Shown one piece after another: positions 1-8,362 of a stretch of 34,584 nt of DNA. Position numbers and translations under genes: made by a program. Origin of the DNA: Bacteroidaceae bacterium (GTDB lineage: Bacteria; Bacteroidota; Bacteroidia; Bacteroidales; Bacteroidaceae); contig JAFZVW010000058.1 of NCBI GenBank assembly GCA_017617635.1, forward strand, positions 1 to 34,584, in the 5' to 3' direction. Every line of letters begins with the position of its first letter. Position 1 is the first letter of the stretch. The notes below the pieces were generated by a model. That model searched no databases. It saw nothing but the letters and a program-made list of their open reading frames with translations, and was not told the DNA's origin.

Positions 1-227
1 ACGGTCAGCAGAAGTTTATTGCAGCAGAGACAAAGGGCAAGAGCCAGAAGGAGAGCTACGAGCTGACAAACCAGCAGTTCCAGAATGGCCTGAAGAATGT
101 TGTTGACGTGTTGCAGAGCCGAAGTCTGGTGCTGCAGGCTGCCCAGGACAAGCTGCAGAGCAAGTATACGACGCTGATGAATATGCAGCTGCTGAAGTTC
201 TACATGGGCGAGAAACTGGATCTCTGA
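1..227 (+). CDS. TolC-family outer-membrane efflux protein, C-terminal fragment
   Basis: Only the last 74 residues lie in the window; the reading frame starts at base 3 and ends in TGA. The fragment is rich in Gln, Ala and Ser with a heptad-like helical pattern (residues such as NQQFQNGLKNVVDVLQSRS), typical of the last alpha-helical barrel segment of TolC/OprM-type proteins, and it ends with the short YMGEKLDL tail seen in Bacteroidota homologues. TolC proteins form the outer-membrane exit duct of tripartite pumps. The next genes encode a periplasmic adaptor and a MacB-type ATPase and permease, which supports the call. The 71-base gap to the adaptor gene is AT-rich and holds no obvious terminator, so co-transcription is likely. 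The start and signal peptide are outside the window. Confidence 0.85.
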   Translation, partial: GQQKFIAAETKGKSQKESYELTNQQFQNGLKNVVDVLQSRSLVLQAAQDKLQSKYTTLMNMQLLKFYMGEKLDL

Positions 228-298
228 AAGGTTAAAAGCTAAAAGTCAAAAGAGAAAAATCTTTAAATATAAAATCATAAAATCATAAAATAAATGAG

Positions 299-1459
299 AT
301 GAAAAAGACCTTGTTTTTAGTGGCTGTTGCTGCAATGGCGCTAAGCGGTTGTAAGAAGGAATCGCAGTTTGTCTGCGAGGAGGATGAAGCGGTGAAGCAG
401 GATATAGTGACGAGCATCACCGCAACGGGTACTATCGAACCTGTTACGAGTGTTGACGTCGGTACTCAGGTGAGTGGTATAGTAAGCAAACTGTATGTCG
501 ACTACAACAGCGAGGTGAAGGCCGGACAGGTTATTGCCGAGTTGGATCGTACAAACCTGATGAGTGAACTGGAATCGGCACAGGCTACCCTGCGCAGCGC
601 AGAGAGCGACCTGGCATACCAGAAGCTGAACTTCCAGCGTTTCAGTACATTGTACAAGCAGGGCTTGATCAGTACCAATGACTATGATAAGGCTAAATTG
701 TCATACGACCAGGCAGTACAGACGGTAAACCAGCGTCGCGAGAATGTGAAGAAGGCTCAGACAAATCTCGGCTATGCCACTATCACAAGCCCTATAAACG
801 GTGTGGTATTGAGCAAGGAGGTTGAAGAGGGTCAGACGGTTGCTGCAAGCTTCAACACCCCTACCCTGTTCAAGATTGCCCAGGACCTGACGCAGATGCG
901 TGTGATTGCCGACGTGGACGAGGCTGATATAGGCGAGGTGCGCGAGGGTCAGCGTGTTACGTTTACCGTTGATGCTTTCCCCGATGATATATTCAACGGT
1001 ACTGTCTCGCAGGTTCGCCAGCAGGCAACGACTACGAGCAATGTTGTAACCTATCAGGTGGTGATAACAGCACCTAACGATGACCTGAAGCTGAAACCGG
1101 GCCTTACGGCAAATGCGACCATCTATACAATGGAACTGAAGGATGTCGTTACCGTTCCTGCAAAGGCTTTGCGCTTCAACCCCAATCCCGAGATGCTGAA
1201 CGAGGGTGAGGAGATAAAGGACAATACCGATTCAAAGACCAAGGTTTGGGTCAAGGATGGAAACGTGTATAAGGCCGTTGCCGTTACACCGGGCACAAGC
1301 AATGGTATGCTGACGGAAATCAAGAGCGGCCTGAAGCCCGGTACGAAGATTGTTGTTTCGTGTCAGTCAAACGAAGAACCGGCAGTGGAGGCTCAGAACA
1401 ACAATCCTTTCATGCCTAAGCGCAAGGACAAGAACAAGGACAAAAAGGAAGAGAAGTAA
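299..1459 (+). CDS. MacA-like efflux periplasmic adaptor (HlyD/RND adaptor family), lipoprotein
   Basis: 386 residues. The N-terminus has a lipoprotein signal with lipobox LSGC (Cys18), so the protein is probably anchored by lipid in the inner membrane and reaches into the periplasm. Next comes a biotinyl-lipoyl-like half (about residues 45-80, with VGTQVSGIV and AGQVIAELD), an alpha-helical hairpin rich in Ala, Gln and Ser (about 80-155), the second lipoyl half (TITSPINGVVL, about 158-172), a beta-barrel domain, and a membrane-proximal domain to about residue 360. A strongly basic, Lys-rich tail closes it. Adaptors of this type link a MacB-type ATPase to TolC. The gene sits between tolC-like and macB-like genes, and its stop overlaps the ATPase start as TAATG, so the two are probably translationally coupled. 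The transported substrate cannot be inferred. Confidence 0.93.
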   Translation: MKKTLFLVAVAAMALSGCKKESQFVCEEDEAVKQDIVTSITATGTIEPVTSVDVGTQVSGIVSKLYVDYNSEVKAGQVIAELDRTNLMSELESAQATLRSAESDLAYQKLNFQRFSTLYKQGLISTNDYDKAKLSYDQAVQTVNQRRENVKKAQTNLGYATITSPINGVVLSKEVEEGQTVAASFNTPTLFKIAQDLTQMRVIADVDEADIGEVREGQRVTFTVDAFPDDIFNGTVSQVRQQATTTSNVVTYQVVITAPNDDLKLKPGLTANATIYTMELKDVVTVPAKALRFNPNPEMLNEGEEIKDNTDSKTKVWVKDGNVYKAVAVTPGTSNGMLTEIKSGLKPGTKIVVSCQSNEEPAVEAQNNNPFMPKRKDKNKDKKEEK

Positions 1460-2244
1460 TGTCTGAATTCAAACAGAATACAAATGTTGACGCTCAGGGA
1501 CGCAAGTGTGTCATTGAGCTGCAGAACGTGAAGCGTGACTTTATCGTCGGAAGCGAGACGGTACATGCCTTGAGGGGTGTCTCGTTCAAAATATACGAGG
1601 GGGAGTTCGTGACGATAATGGGTACCTCGGGTTCGGGCAAGTCGACATTGCTTAACCAGCTGGGATGTCTGGACACTCCGACCAGCGGCGAGTATTATCT
1701 GGACGGCATACCCGTCAAGAACATGAAGCGTTCGCAGCGTGCAAGACTGCGTAACCGCAAGATAGGCTTTGTGTTCCAGAACTATAACCTGCTTGCAAAG
1801 ACAACGGCTGTGGAGAATGTCGAGCTGCCGTTGATGTACAACAACAACTACAATGCCAAGGAACGTCGCCGTGCGGCGATAGAGGCACTTGAGGCTGTAG
1901 GCCTGGGTGACAGGCTGATGCACAAGAGCAACCAGATGTCGGGCGGTCAGATGCAGCGTGTGGCAATTGCGCGTGCATTGGTGAACAACCCTGCAGTACT
2001 GCTGGCGGACGAGGCAACGGGTAACCTGGATACGCGTACCAGTTTCGAAATGCTGGTACTGTTCCAGAAACTGCATGCCGAGGGGCGTACGATAATCTTT
2101 GTTACGCACAACCCTGAAATTGCGCAGTATAGCAGCCGCAATATCATGCTGCGAGACGGTAAGATACGTGAGGATGTATTGAATGAGAATATTCTGAGTG
2201 CGGCCGAGGCATTGGCTGCCCTTCCTAAACCACAGGACGAATAA
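1459..2244 (+). CDS. ABC transporter ATP-binding protein, MacB/LolD type
   Basis: 261 residues with all nucleotide-binding motifs intact: Walker A GTSGSGKST (residues 55-63), Q-loop Gln107, signature MSGGQMQR (160-167), Walker B VLLADEATGNLD (180-191; Ala replaces the usual Pro of DEPTGNLD) and H-loop His217 in VTHN. This is the MacB/LolD subfamily, which drives mechanotransmission through FtsX-like permeases instead of moving substrate across the inner membrane. In many bacteria MacB is one fused chain; here the ATPase and permease are separate genes, as is common in Bacteroidota. It overlaps both neighbours by one base (TAATG at each junction). A roughly 20-residue N-terminal extension precedes the ABC fold. 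Confidence 0.95.
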   Translation: MSEFKQNTNVDAQGRKCVIELQNVKRDFIVGSETVHALRGVSFKIYEGEFVTIMGTSGSGKSTLLNQLGCLDTPTSGEYYLDGIPVKNMKRSQRARLRNRKIGFVFQNYNLLAKTTAVENVELPLMYNNNYNAKERRRAAIEALEAVGLGDRLMHKSNQMSGGQMQRVAIARALVNNPAVLLADEATGNLDTRTSFEMLVLFQKLHAEGRTIIFVTHNPEIAQYSSRNIMLRDGKIREDVLNENILSAAEALAALPKPQDE

Positions 2245-3464
2245 TGAGTTTTACTAATCTGTTGAGAGTTGCCATTACGGCAATCATGAGCAATAAGAGC
2301 CGTACGTTGCTGAGCACGCTGGGTATTATCATCGGTGTTGCTGCAGTTATCATAATGATGGCTATCGGTCAGGGGTCGAAGGAAAGCGTGCGCAGCGAGT
2401 TGAGCAAGATGGGTTCGAACTTGCTTACAATCCGTCCGGGAAGTGATATGCGCGGCGGTGTGCGACAGGATCCGAGTGCGATGCAGACACTGAAGATGGA
2501 TGATTACCTGAGTATTCAGGAAAAGGCTCACCTGATAACTCACGTGAGTCCTGAGGTAACTGCTTCGGGACAGGTTATCTACGGTTCTAAGAATACTACC
2601 TCGAGCATGTATGGCGAGAGTCCTGAATACATGGATATCAAGCTTTGGCAGATCGAAGACGGCGAGTGTTTCAATGACGAGGATGTAAAGAAAAGCGCGA
2701 AGGTCTGCATCGTGGGCAAGACGGTGGTCGAGGAGCTGTTCGGAGACAAGAACTATGACTGCGTGGGCAAGACGATTCGTTTCAAGAGTATTCCGTTCCG
2801 TATCGTGGGTGTATTGAAGGCTAAGGGCTACAACTCGTGGGGTATGGATCAGGACAATGTGATGATTGCACCGTACACGACGGTCATGAAGCGTCTGGCT
2901 GCCCAGACATTCTTCTCGAGCATTCAGATGAGTGCCGTAAGCGAGGAGCGTAGTGACGATGCCATCGAGGAGGTTACGGCAATACTGCGTGAGAACCATA
3001 AGATAAAGGATGGTCAGGAGGATGACTTCAGTGTGCGTTCGCAGCAGGAGATAATGGAGACGATGTCTTCGACAATGGACACGATTACGCTGATACTGGT
3101 TGTTGCCGCAGCATTCTCGCTGCTAGTCGCCGGTATAGGTATTATGAATATAATGCTGGTGAGCGTAACAGAGCGTACACGTGAGATAGGTTTGCGTATG
3201 AGTGTAGGTGCCCGCGGGCGCGACATCAGCCGTCAGTTCCTGATTGAGAGTATAATGATAAGCCTGACGGGTGGTATAATAGGTGTAGGACTCGGCTATC
3301 TGGTTAGTTGGATTGCCTCGGTGGTTGGCCTGCCTTGCAGCGTACCGCTGTGGGCCGTTATCCTCAGTTTCTGTGTCTGTGCATGCATAGGTCTGCTGTT
3401 CGGCTACGTGCCTGCTCGCAAGGCTGCGTTGATGGATCCAATCGAGGCTATAAGATATGAGTAA
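2244..3464 (+). CDS. ABC transporter permease, MacB/FtsX type
   Basis: 406 residues. One membrane helix near the N-terminus (about 17-42, with LGIIIGVAAVIIMMAIG), a large periplasmic MacB-like core domain (about 45-270), then three membrane helices (about 278-305, 328-352 and 362-385). The segment before the last two helices carries the conserved ERTREIGLRMSVGARG, and the C-terminus ends PARKAALMDPIEAIRYE, both hallmarks of MacB-type FtsX permeases. It starts on the last base of the ATPase stop and very likely forms the membrane dimer of a MacAB-TolC-like complex with the three upstream genes. Such systems export macrolides, peptides, siderophores or toxins; nothing here identifies the cargo. 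Confidence 0.95.
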   Translation: MSFTNLLRVAITAIMSNKSRTLLSTLGIIIGVAAVIIMMAIGQGSKESVRSELSKMGSNLLTIRPGSDMRGGVRQDPSAMQTLKMDDYLSIQEKAHLITHVSPEVTASGQVIYGSKNTTSSMYGESPEYMDIKLWQIEDGECFNDEDVKKSAKVCIVGKTVVEELFGDKNYDCVGKTIRFKSIPFRIVGVLKAKGYNSWGMDQDNVMIAPYTTVMKRLAAQTFFSSIQMSAVSEERSDDAIEEVTAILRENHKIKDGQEDDFSVRSQQEIMETMSSTMDTITLILVVAAAFSLLVAGIGIMNIMLVSVTERTREIGLRMSVGARGRDISRQFLIESIMISLTGGIIGVGLGYLVSWIASVVGLPCSVPLWAVILSFCVCACIGLLFGYVPARKAALMDPIEAIRYE

Positions 3465-3480
3465 ATATAAATAAATAAAT

Positions 3481-4155
3481 ATGACGATGAAAAATCTTAT
3501 TCTGATTCTGCTGCTTGCAATTCCATTGTGTGTCTGTGCAAAAAAGAAGCGTGACGATACTCCGTATCTGAAAGGTGCTGTACCTATGGAAAACGGTGTT
3601 GTTGTGTTTCGTAAGAACTTCCGCATTGCCGACATGAATGACAACATGATTCGTGAAAACATGCGATATTACGTCCAGGACGTGTTGGTGGCAAATGGAC
3701 TGGAGGGTCCTGTGACGCGTATGCTGACGGATGCCGATAACGAAAACGCAATATGTGCACGTGTTGAGGAGTGGATGGTATTTGAGAAGAAATTCCTGTA
3801 TCTGGACAAGACGCGTTTCCGCTATCAGGTGAACGTAACGGTTGATAACCACAATGTGAACATGTGGATTACCCAGATTTCGTATTACTATCGTGAGAAC
3901 TGGGACGAGTTGCAGCCGACAGGTGAAGGCGGTGAGATTTTACGCGCCGAAGAATGGATTGACGATGCCCACTGTCTGAACAAGAAAGGTCAGTTGGCAT
4001 GGGGTTCGGCCCGTTTCCGCCGCAAGACAGTCGACCGTGTAAAGGCTATCTTCGAGAATGCCATGGACATGTTCGAGCAGAAGGTTCAGGAGCAGAAGGA
4101 CAAGGAGACCAAGAAGGAGGAAGTTGTCAAGAAGCGTAAGTTTGTTGAGGAGTAA
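3481..4155 (+). CDS. DUF4468-family secreted protein
   Basis: 224 residues with a Sec signal peptide (hydrophobic LILILLLAIPLCVCA, cleavage near residue 20). Residues about 30-190 match what I remember of the Bacteroidota DUF4468 family (a TBP-like fold): an opening GAVP..NGVVVFRKNF, a central EEWMVFEKKFLYLDKTRFRYQ, and a late segment with AEEWID..CLNKKGQL followed by FRRKTVDRV. Function is unknown for the family; proteins are exported and usually found singly. The last 35 residues are a charged Lys/Glu tail that is probably disordered or coiled. Two in-frame ATGs (codons 1 and 3) are possible starts. It lies 16 bases after the permease, so it is probably in the same operon, but a role in efflux is not shown. 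Confidence 0.8.
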   Translation: MTMKNLILILLLAIPLCVCAKKKRDDTPYLKGAVPMENGVVVFRKNFRIADMNDNMIRENMRYYVQDVLVANGLEGPVTRMLTDADNENAICARVEEWMVFEKKFLYLDKTRFRYQVNVTVDNHNVNMWITQISYYYRENWDELQPTGEGGEILRAEEWIDDAHCLNKKGQLAWGSARFRRKTVDRVKAIFENAMDMFEQKVQEQKDKETKKEEVVKKRKFVEE

Positions 4156-4173
4156 CGGGAACTGAAGGTCGGT

Positions 4174-5460
4174 ATGATGGACTTGATTGATTTTCTGAAT
4201 GCTTCTCCGGTAAGCTATCTGGCTGTTAAGACAATAGCCGGCATATTGGATAAAGTGGGATTCCGCCGTGTGGATGCCCGTGGGAAAATGCCTGCGCTGA
4301 AAACTGGTGACAAGGTGTATTTTACCAAGAACGATTCCAGTATCTATGCAATGCATATAGGGCAATTGCCCTTGCAGGAGGGTGTTCACATGATATGTGC
4401 ACACTGTGACTCCCCTACTTTCCGCATTAAGCCTAATGCTGAAATCCATTGCGAGGGCGGTATTGTTAAGCTGAACACCGAACTGTACGGCGGAGCTCTG
4501 ATGCAGACGTGGTTTGACCGCCCTCTGAGCCTGGCAGGACGTGTGATTATTGCAAGTGCCGACCCTATGCAGCCGGAAACACGACTATTGTATATAAGGC
4601 GTCCTTTGCTGCAGATACCTAATCTGGCAATTCACTTCAACCGTGAGGCTAACGACGGAGTAAAGCTGTCGAAGCAGAAGGATATGCTGCCTATTCTGGG
4701 AATCATTACAGACGAGATGGAGAAGGACAATGTCCTGCTGAATCTGGTAGCAGAGGAACTGAAGGTGAATATCGGTGATATTCTGGACTTTGACTTGTAT
4801 CTGTATGACACAACGCCTGCATGTACATTTGGCTTAAATCAGGAGTTTGTCTCGGCCGGACGTCTGGATGACCTGAGTATGGTGCATGCAGGGCTATCGG
4901 CTCTTGTTGATACTGCCGGTACGACTCCGCAACATACCCGTGTCCTGGCGATTTTCGACAACGAGGAAACGGGGTCAATGACGAAGCAGGGTGCCGGTAG
5001 TCCTTTCCTGCTTTACGTCCTGCAGCGTATCATGGTTGCAAACGGGTTTGCCGGCGAGGAGGTATTCCGTGCCATAGAAAACAGTTTCATGATAAGTGCT
5101 GACAATGCACATGCTTACCATCCGAACTATACCGAGAAGTATGATCCTACCACTCATCCTAAACTGGGCGGAGGTCCTGTAATCAAGTTCAATGCTTCGC
5201 AGAAATATGCTACCGATGCAAGGGGTGCTGCCGTATTCCAGGGAATTTGCGAAATGGCGGGAGTTCCGTGTCAGCGTTTCGTGAACCACAGCGATGTTGC
5301 AGGCGGAAGCACTTTGGGTAATATACTGGCAAGTTCGATACCTGTGAACGGCGTAGATATGGGTAATCCTATCCTGGGTATGCACAGCATCCGCGAGACT
5401 GGTTCGGTCAAGGATCAGGAATATTGTATCAGGGCATTCAGCAAGTTCTTCGAATTATAA
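4174..5460 (+). CDS. apeB: M18-family aspartyl aminopeptidase
   Basis: 428 residues, the usual length for bacterial M18 peptidases. The two-zinc site of the family is visible: His77 in AHCDSP, Asp232 in GRLDD, the Glu pair at 264-265 in DNEETGS, Asp310 in SADNAH and His404 in MHSIRE. The family segments KFNASQKYAT (338-347) and GGSTLGNI (377-384) are also present. These dodecameric, tetrahedral enzymes remove N-terminal acidic or other residues from peptides; no signal peptide is seen, so it is cytoplasmic. The start has a second in-frame ATG at codon 2. It follows the DUF4468 gene by 18 bases and precedes the yitT-like gene by 34, consistent with one transcript. Confidence 0.95.
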   Translation: MMDLIDFLNASPVSYLAVKTIAGILDKVGFRRVDARGKMPALKTGDKVYFTKNDSSIYAMHIGQLPLQEGVHMICAHCDSPTFRIKPNAEIHCEGGIVKLNTELYGGALMQTWFDRPLSLAGRVIIASADPMQPETRLLYIRRPLLQIPNLAIHFNREANDGVKLSKQKDMLPILGIITDEMEKDNVLLNLVAEELKVNIGDILDFDLYLYDTTPACTFGLNQEFVSAGRLDDLSMVHAGLSALVDTAGTTPQHTRVLAIFDNEETGSMTKQGAGSPFLLYVLQRIMVANGFAGEEVFRAIENSFMISADNAHAYHPNYTEKYDPTTHPKLGGGPVIKFNASQKYATDARGAAVFQGICEMAGVPCQRFVNHSDVAGGSTLGNILASSIPVNGVDMGNPILGMHSIRETGSVKDQEYCIRAFSKFFEL

Positions 5461-5494
5461 ACAGTATCCTAAACAAAACCAGCAGCTCGTCAAT

Positions 5495-6718
5495 ATGAAG
5501 AATAAATATACTGCCGTCTTTTTTGATTACCTGACCATTACGATGGGTGTATGCCTGTATGCAATAACACTGGCTTTCTGTGTATTGCCTTACAAATTGA
5601 CATCAGGCGGCGTGGCAGGTATCGGTACTCTGGTGTTCTATGCAACAGGCTTTGAGGTACAGAATACGTATATTATTATTAATGTCGCCCTGCTTGGTGC
5701 AGCGATTATTGAACTGGGATGGCGTTTCTGCATAAAGACAATTTATGCCACATTCTCGCTGACGTTTGCTATTTGGGCAGCACAACGTATATATGAGATG
5801 GTAGACAAGCCAATGCTGTTTGGTGACGAACTGTTTATGGCATGTATTATTTCGGCTATTGGTACCGGCAGTGGATTGGCCCTGTGTTTCCTGGCAGGCG
5901 GTAGTACTGGCGGAACGGATATCATTGCTGCAATAGTGAACAAATACCGCAACATGTCAATCGGCAGGGTTATCATGATTGTTGATATTGCCATTATCTC
6001 GAGCTGTTACTTTGTATTCCACGACATCCAGCGAGTTGTGTTCGGTTATGTGCTGCTTGTCCTTGCTACAGGTACTATTGACTATTGGCTGGGACGTAAC
6101 AACCAGTCAGTTGAATTCAAGATTTTCTCACGTAATCCCAACCAGATTGCCGAGACCTTGGTACGCAACGGCATGGGTGTGACTATACTGAACGGCGAGG
6201 GTTTTTACACTCGTAGCGAGCGACGTGTGATTATCAGCGTCGTAAACCGCAGGGAGCGCCTGCTTGTCTTCCGTATGATAAAGAGCATCGATCCGTTTGC
6301 TTTTGTCACAATGGGAAATGTATCTGGTGTATGGGGCGAGGGATTTGACATAATGAAGGTCAAGGAAAGCAAGACAAACGCCCACATTATGGTTATGCTA
6401 ACTGATGACAGGCAGGAAATGGAGAATGCAAACATCCAATTGGGACCTGGATTCCAGTTGCGCTCCGTCAGGGAAATAGGATGTGATATCGACCATCCTA
6501 TAAACAAGGATATCCTGAGCCCTGATTATGTAGTTAGAACGCGTTTCGTGAAATACTACTACGGATATGACTGTATTGCCGTAGATCCAAATGCTGACCC
6601 GCAGGCGGGCATTCTGCCTATAATACTGGTTACCGGCAAGGCTGCAACAGATCATTCTACCGTCCAGCGCTTTGCTACGTTTGAGGAACTAAGGAAGTTT
6701 TTAACGAAAAACAAATAA
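5495..6718 (+). CDS. YitT-family membrane protein with DUF2179 domain and long C-terminal extension
   Basis: 407 residues. The N-terminal half has five to six membrane helices and the family's glycine-rich loops (TSGGVAGIGTL about 36-46 and GGSTGGTDI about 135-143). A cytoplasmic DUF2179 domain follows (about 208-285, with NGEGFYTRSERRVI). YitT proteins are usually near 280-300 residues; this one carries about 120 extra residues after DUF2179, ending in a soluble alpha/beta-looking stretch (ILPIILVTGK and RFATFEELRKFL). The molecular function of YitT is not settled. It is the last gene of the first + strand cluster and is followed at once by a strong hairpin terminator. Confidence 0.88.
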   Translation: MKNKYTAVFFDYLTITMGVCLYAITLAFCVLPYKLTSGGVAGIGTLVFYATGFEVQNTYIIINVALLGAAIIELGWRFCIKTIYATFSLTFAIWAAQRIYEMVDKPMLFGDELFMACIISAIGTGSGLALCFLAGGSTGGTDIIAAIVNKYRNMSIGRVIMIVDIAIISSCYFVFHDIQRVVFGYVLLVLATGTIDYWLGRNNQSVEFKIFSRNPNQIAETLVRNGMGVTILNGEGFYTRSERRVIISVVNRRERLLVFRMIKSIDPFAFVTMGNVSGVWGEGFDIMKVKESKTNAHIMVMLTDDRQEMENANIQLGPGFQLRSVREIGCDIDHPINKDILSPDYVVRTRFVKYYYGYDCIAVDPNADPQAGILPIILVTGKAATDHSTVQRFATFEELRKFLTKNK

Positions 6719-6723
6719 TGAAA

Positions 6724-6760
6724 CTTCCCCACATAGTTTAATTCTATGCGGGGAAGAGTT
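6724..6760. terminator. Hairpin terminator between convergent genes
   Basis: A 13-base arm (6724-6736) pairs with 6744-6756 with one A-C mismatch, leaving a 7-base loop. The right arm is followed by AGTTTTATT, a T-rich tract suited to stopping + strand transcription from the yitT-like gene. The stem would also form on the - strand transcript of the convergent small secreted protein, though the T-run is shorter on that side. Confidence 0.85.
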
Positions 6761-6766
6761 TTATTG

Positions 6767-7150
6767 TCAAGATTCTTTAATCTGTTTGCTGATGGAACCT
6801 TTCCAGTGTCCAACCTTTGACTTTCTGCTGACCAGAAGGTCAATCCTGTTGTTCCATCTTTTTGACATGGTATCTGCTACCGTCCATTCTCCGTTGTAGG
6901 GATGTCCTTCAGCAATGTAGACGTATACAACATCACCGTATTTGTAATGCTTGAGCAAATCACGGCTTACTGCTATGTAGCGCATTTCGCCGCTGTTAAG
7001 CTTCTTGATGTCGATTTTACGTCCGCTTGCCGTTATCAGGGGATTGCCGCTACATTGGCTTGCAACTGGGTTGTAACATGTAATTGTTACGTCGCCTGCT
7101 GATGCGAGAGTTGTAATGAGAAGCATCAGTACTAAAATCGTTTTTCTCAT
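6767..7150 (-). CDS. Small secreted 3D/RlpA-like double-psi beta-barrel protein
   Basis: 127 residues with a Sec signal peptide (LVLMLLITTLASAG, cleavage about residue 18). The mature part has the pattern of the 3D (Asp-Asp-Asp) / RlpA-like barrel: a TCYNP start followed by NPLITASG, then YIAVSRDLL, then a Gly-Asp turn (YGDVVYVY), and ADTMSKRWNNRIDLLV near the end, in which the acidic residues of the 3D fold sit. Proteins with this fold in other bacteria include lytic transglycosylases (MltA, YuiC) and RlpA, which bind or cut peptidoglycan; enzymatic activity here is an inference. The gene is monocistronic, with a promoter at 7218-7225 and a shared terminator at its 3' end. Confidence 0.75.
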   Translation of the reverse strand: MRKTILVLMLLITTLASAGDVTITCYNPVASQCSGNPLITASGRKIDIKKLNSGEMRYIAVSRDLLKHYKYGDVVYVYIAEGHPYNGEWTVADTMSKRWNNRIDLLVSRKSKVGHWKGSISKQIKES

Positions 7151-7217
7151 AATTGTTATTTGTTTGCCGGCAGTGTGGTTTTCTGCCTTACAACAGGGCC
7201 TCTGCCCTATTGTGTTG

Positions 7218-7225
7218 CAAAGGTA
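7218..7225 (-). promoter_or_regulatory. Bacteroidota -7 promoter element for the 3D/RlpA-like gene
   Basis: On the - strand this reads TACCTTTG followed by C, an exact TAnnTTTG match and identical to the elements before both tRNA genes in this window. It lies about 68 bases upstream of the ATG at 7150. No clear TTTG at the usual -33 spacing was found. The 251-base gap between this gene and the + strand hydrolase is otherwise AT-rich with no gene. Confidence 0.7.
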
Positions 7226-7401
7226 TGTGTATTAATTGGAAACTAAGGTAAAATCAAGCTGTTAAATGCTTTTTCAATATATTTTCTTGATATATGTCAA
7301 TTGCAAATATGTGTTATACAACATGTTTTTAAAGTATTTATATATTGAACTTTTAGTATATCTTTACTTCGGAATTTGATTGAATTATACGAAATCAAGA
7401 G

Positions 7402-8295
7402 ATGAACAGAGTATTAAAATATGTCTTTTGGACAATGGCTGTTATGCTGCTTGTGATGTGTGGAATAAGTGCCTATTTTATAAATTATGCACTGTCCAAC
7501 AGTGACAGATGCCATAATCATGACTCGGAGTGGGATTCAATAGCTGTCATGTATCCTCAGTTGCAGCGTGGATGGCTGATAAACGGTGACGGTGACAGCA
7601 TCCGCATTTATATAATAGCTTCACAAAAACATACGGCAAGGACTGCCGTCCTGGCGCATGGCTATAAGGACAATGCCCTGGGAATGATGGATATTTGCAC
7701 AATGTATCTGGATTCGCTTGGTTATAACGTAATGCTTTATGACCAGTATGCGCATGGTAAATCATCAGGATCGATGATACAGATGGGATGGAAGGATCGA
7801 AAGAACCTGATTATGTGTGCACGCAAGGCAGAAGAACTGTTTGGTGATTCAATCGTGCTACATGGTATAAGTATGGGTGGGGCTACAGTGATGATGGCAG
7901 GTGGTGACATGGAACTTCCCCATAGTGTGCGTGCAATTGTAGACGACTGTGGATATACGAGCGTGTGGGATGAGTATGAAGGAGAATTGAAGAAGCAGTT
8001 TTCCTTGCCGCCGTTTCCTGTATTGCATTTTACGAACCTTGTGAATAAACTTTGTCTGGGGTGGAGTTTCACTGAGGCAAGTGCATTTGATGCAGTATCG
8101 CGCACAAAGGTTCCAATGTTGTTTATTCATGGTGACGACGACACTTATGTACCAACCGAAATGGCCTGTAAACTGTACAAGGCACATGGTGGACGGAAGT
8201 CCTTGTGGCTTTCTTCTGGCAGCAGGCATGCAAGAAGCTATGAAGACCACCCTGTAGAGTATACGCAGAAGGTTCGTGAATTCCTTAACCAGTAA
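7402..8295 (+). CDS. Membrane-anchored alpha/beta hydrolase
   Basis: 297 residues. An N-terminal membrane helix (about 5-28) anchors a hydrolase domain of the serine type. The oxyanion region LAHGYKDN lies at 84-91; the nucleophile elbow is GISMGG with Ser157; the acid is Asp246 or Asp247 in HGDDDTYVP; the base is His276 in GSRHARS. The order and spacing match the BEM46/YqkD-like family of alpha/beta hydrolases (peptidase S9/DUF1749-like annotations are common). The substrate is unknown; esterase or acyl hydrolase activity at the membrane is a reasonable guess. It stands alone, with its own 3' hairpin. A sequence one base off the TAnnTTTG consensus occurs at 7359-7366 but has no properly spaced partner. 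Confidence 0.9.
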   Translation: MNRVLKYVFWTMAVMLLVMCGISAYFINYALSNSDRCHNHDSEWDSIAVMYPQLQRGWLINGDGDSIRIYIIASQKHTARTAVLAHGYKDNALGMMDICTMYLDSLGYNVMLYDQYAHGKSSGSMIQMGWKDRKNLIMCARKAEELFGDSIVLHGISMGGATVMMAGGDMELPHSVRAIVDDCGYTSVWDEYEGELKKQFSLPPFPVLHFTNLVNKLCLGWSFTEASAFDAVSRTKVPMLFIHGDDDTYVPTEMACKLYKAHGGRKSLWLSSGSRHARSYEDHPVEYTQKVREFLNQ

Positions 8296-8303
8296 TAAAG
8301 ATA

Positions 8304-8340
8304 CAACCCCTGGCTCCAATGTTGAAACCAGGGGTTGATT
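8304..8340. terminator. Bidirectional hairpin between convergent genes
   Basis: A perfect 10-base stem, 8304-8313 with 8328-8337, encloses a 14-base loop, nine bases past the hydrolase stop and 25 bases before the end of the convergent epimerase gene. The T-run on either side is weak (GATTATATG on the + side), so termination efficiency is uncertain. Confidence 0.65.
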
Positions 8341-8362
8341 ATATGCTGTTAGGATACTGTGA

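Noticed and set aside
228-298. Short direct repeat of AAAATCATA before the adaptor gene
   Set aside because: Two copies of a nine-base AT-rich word in an AT-rich leader; likely chance, with no promoter consensus.
1393-2109. 238-codon open frame on the - strand opposite the MacB-type ATPase
   Set aside because: Antisense shadow of a gene with complete ABC motifs; Gln/His/Arg-rich.
1459-3464. MacB-like pair as LolCDE lipoprotein-sorting machinery
   Set aside because: The adjacent adaptor and TolC-like genes point to tripartite efflux; LolCDE would not have these partners.
7359-7366. TATCTTTA as a promoter for the alpha/beta hydrolase
   Set aside because: One mismatch to TAnnTTTG and no -33 element at the right spacing; not strong enough to list.
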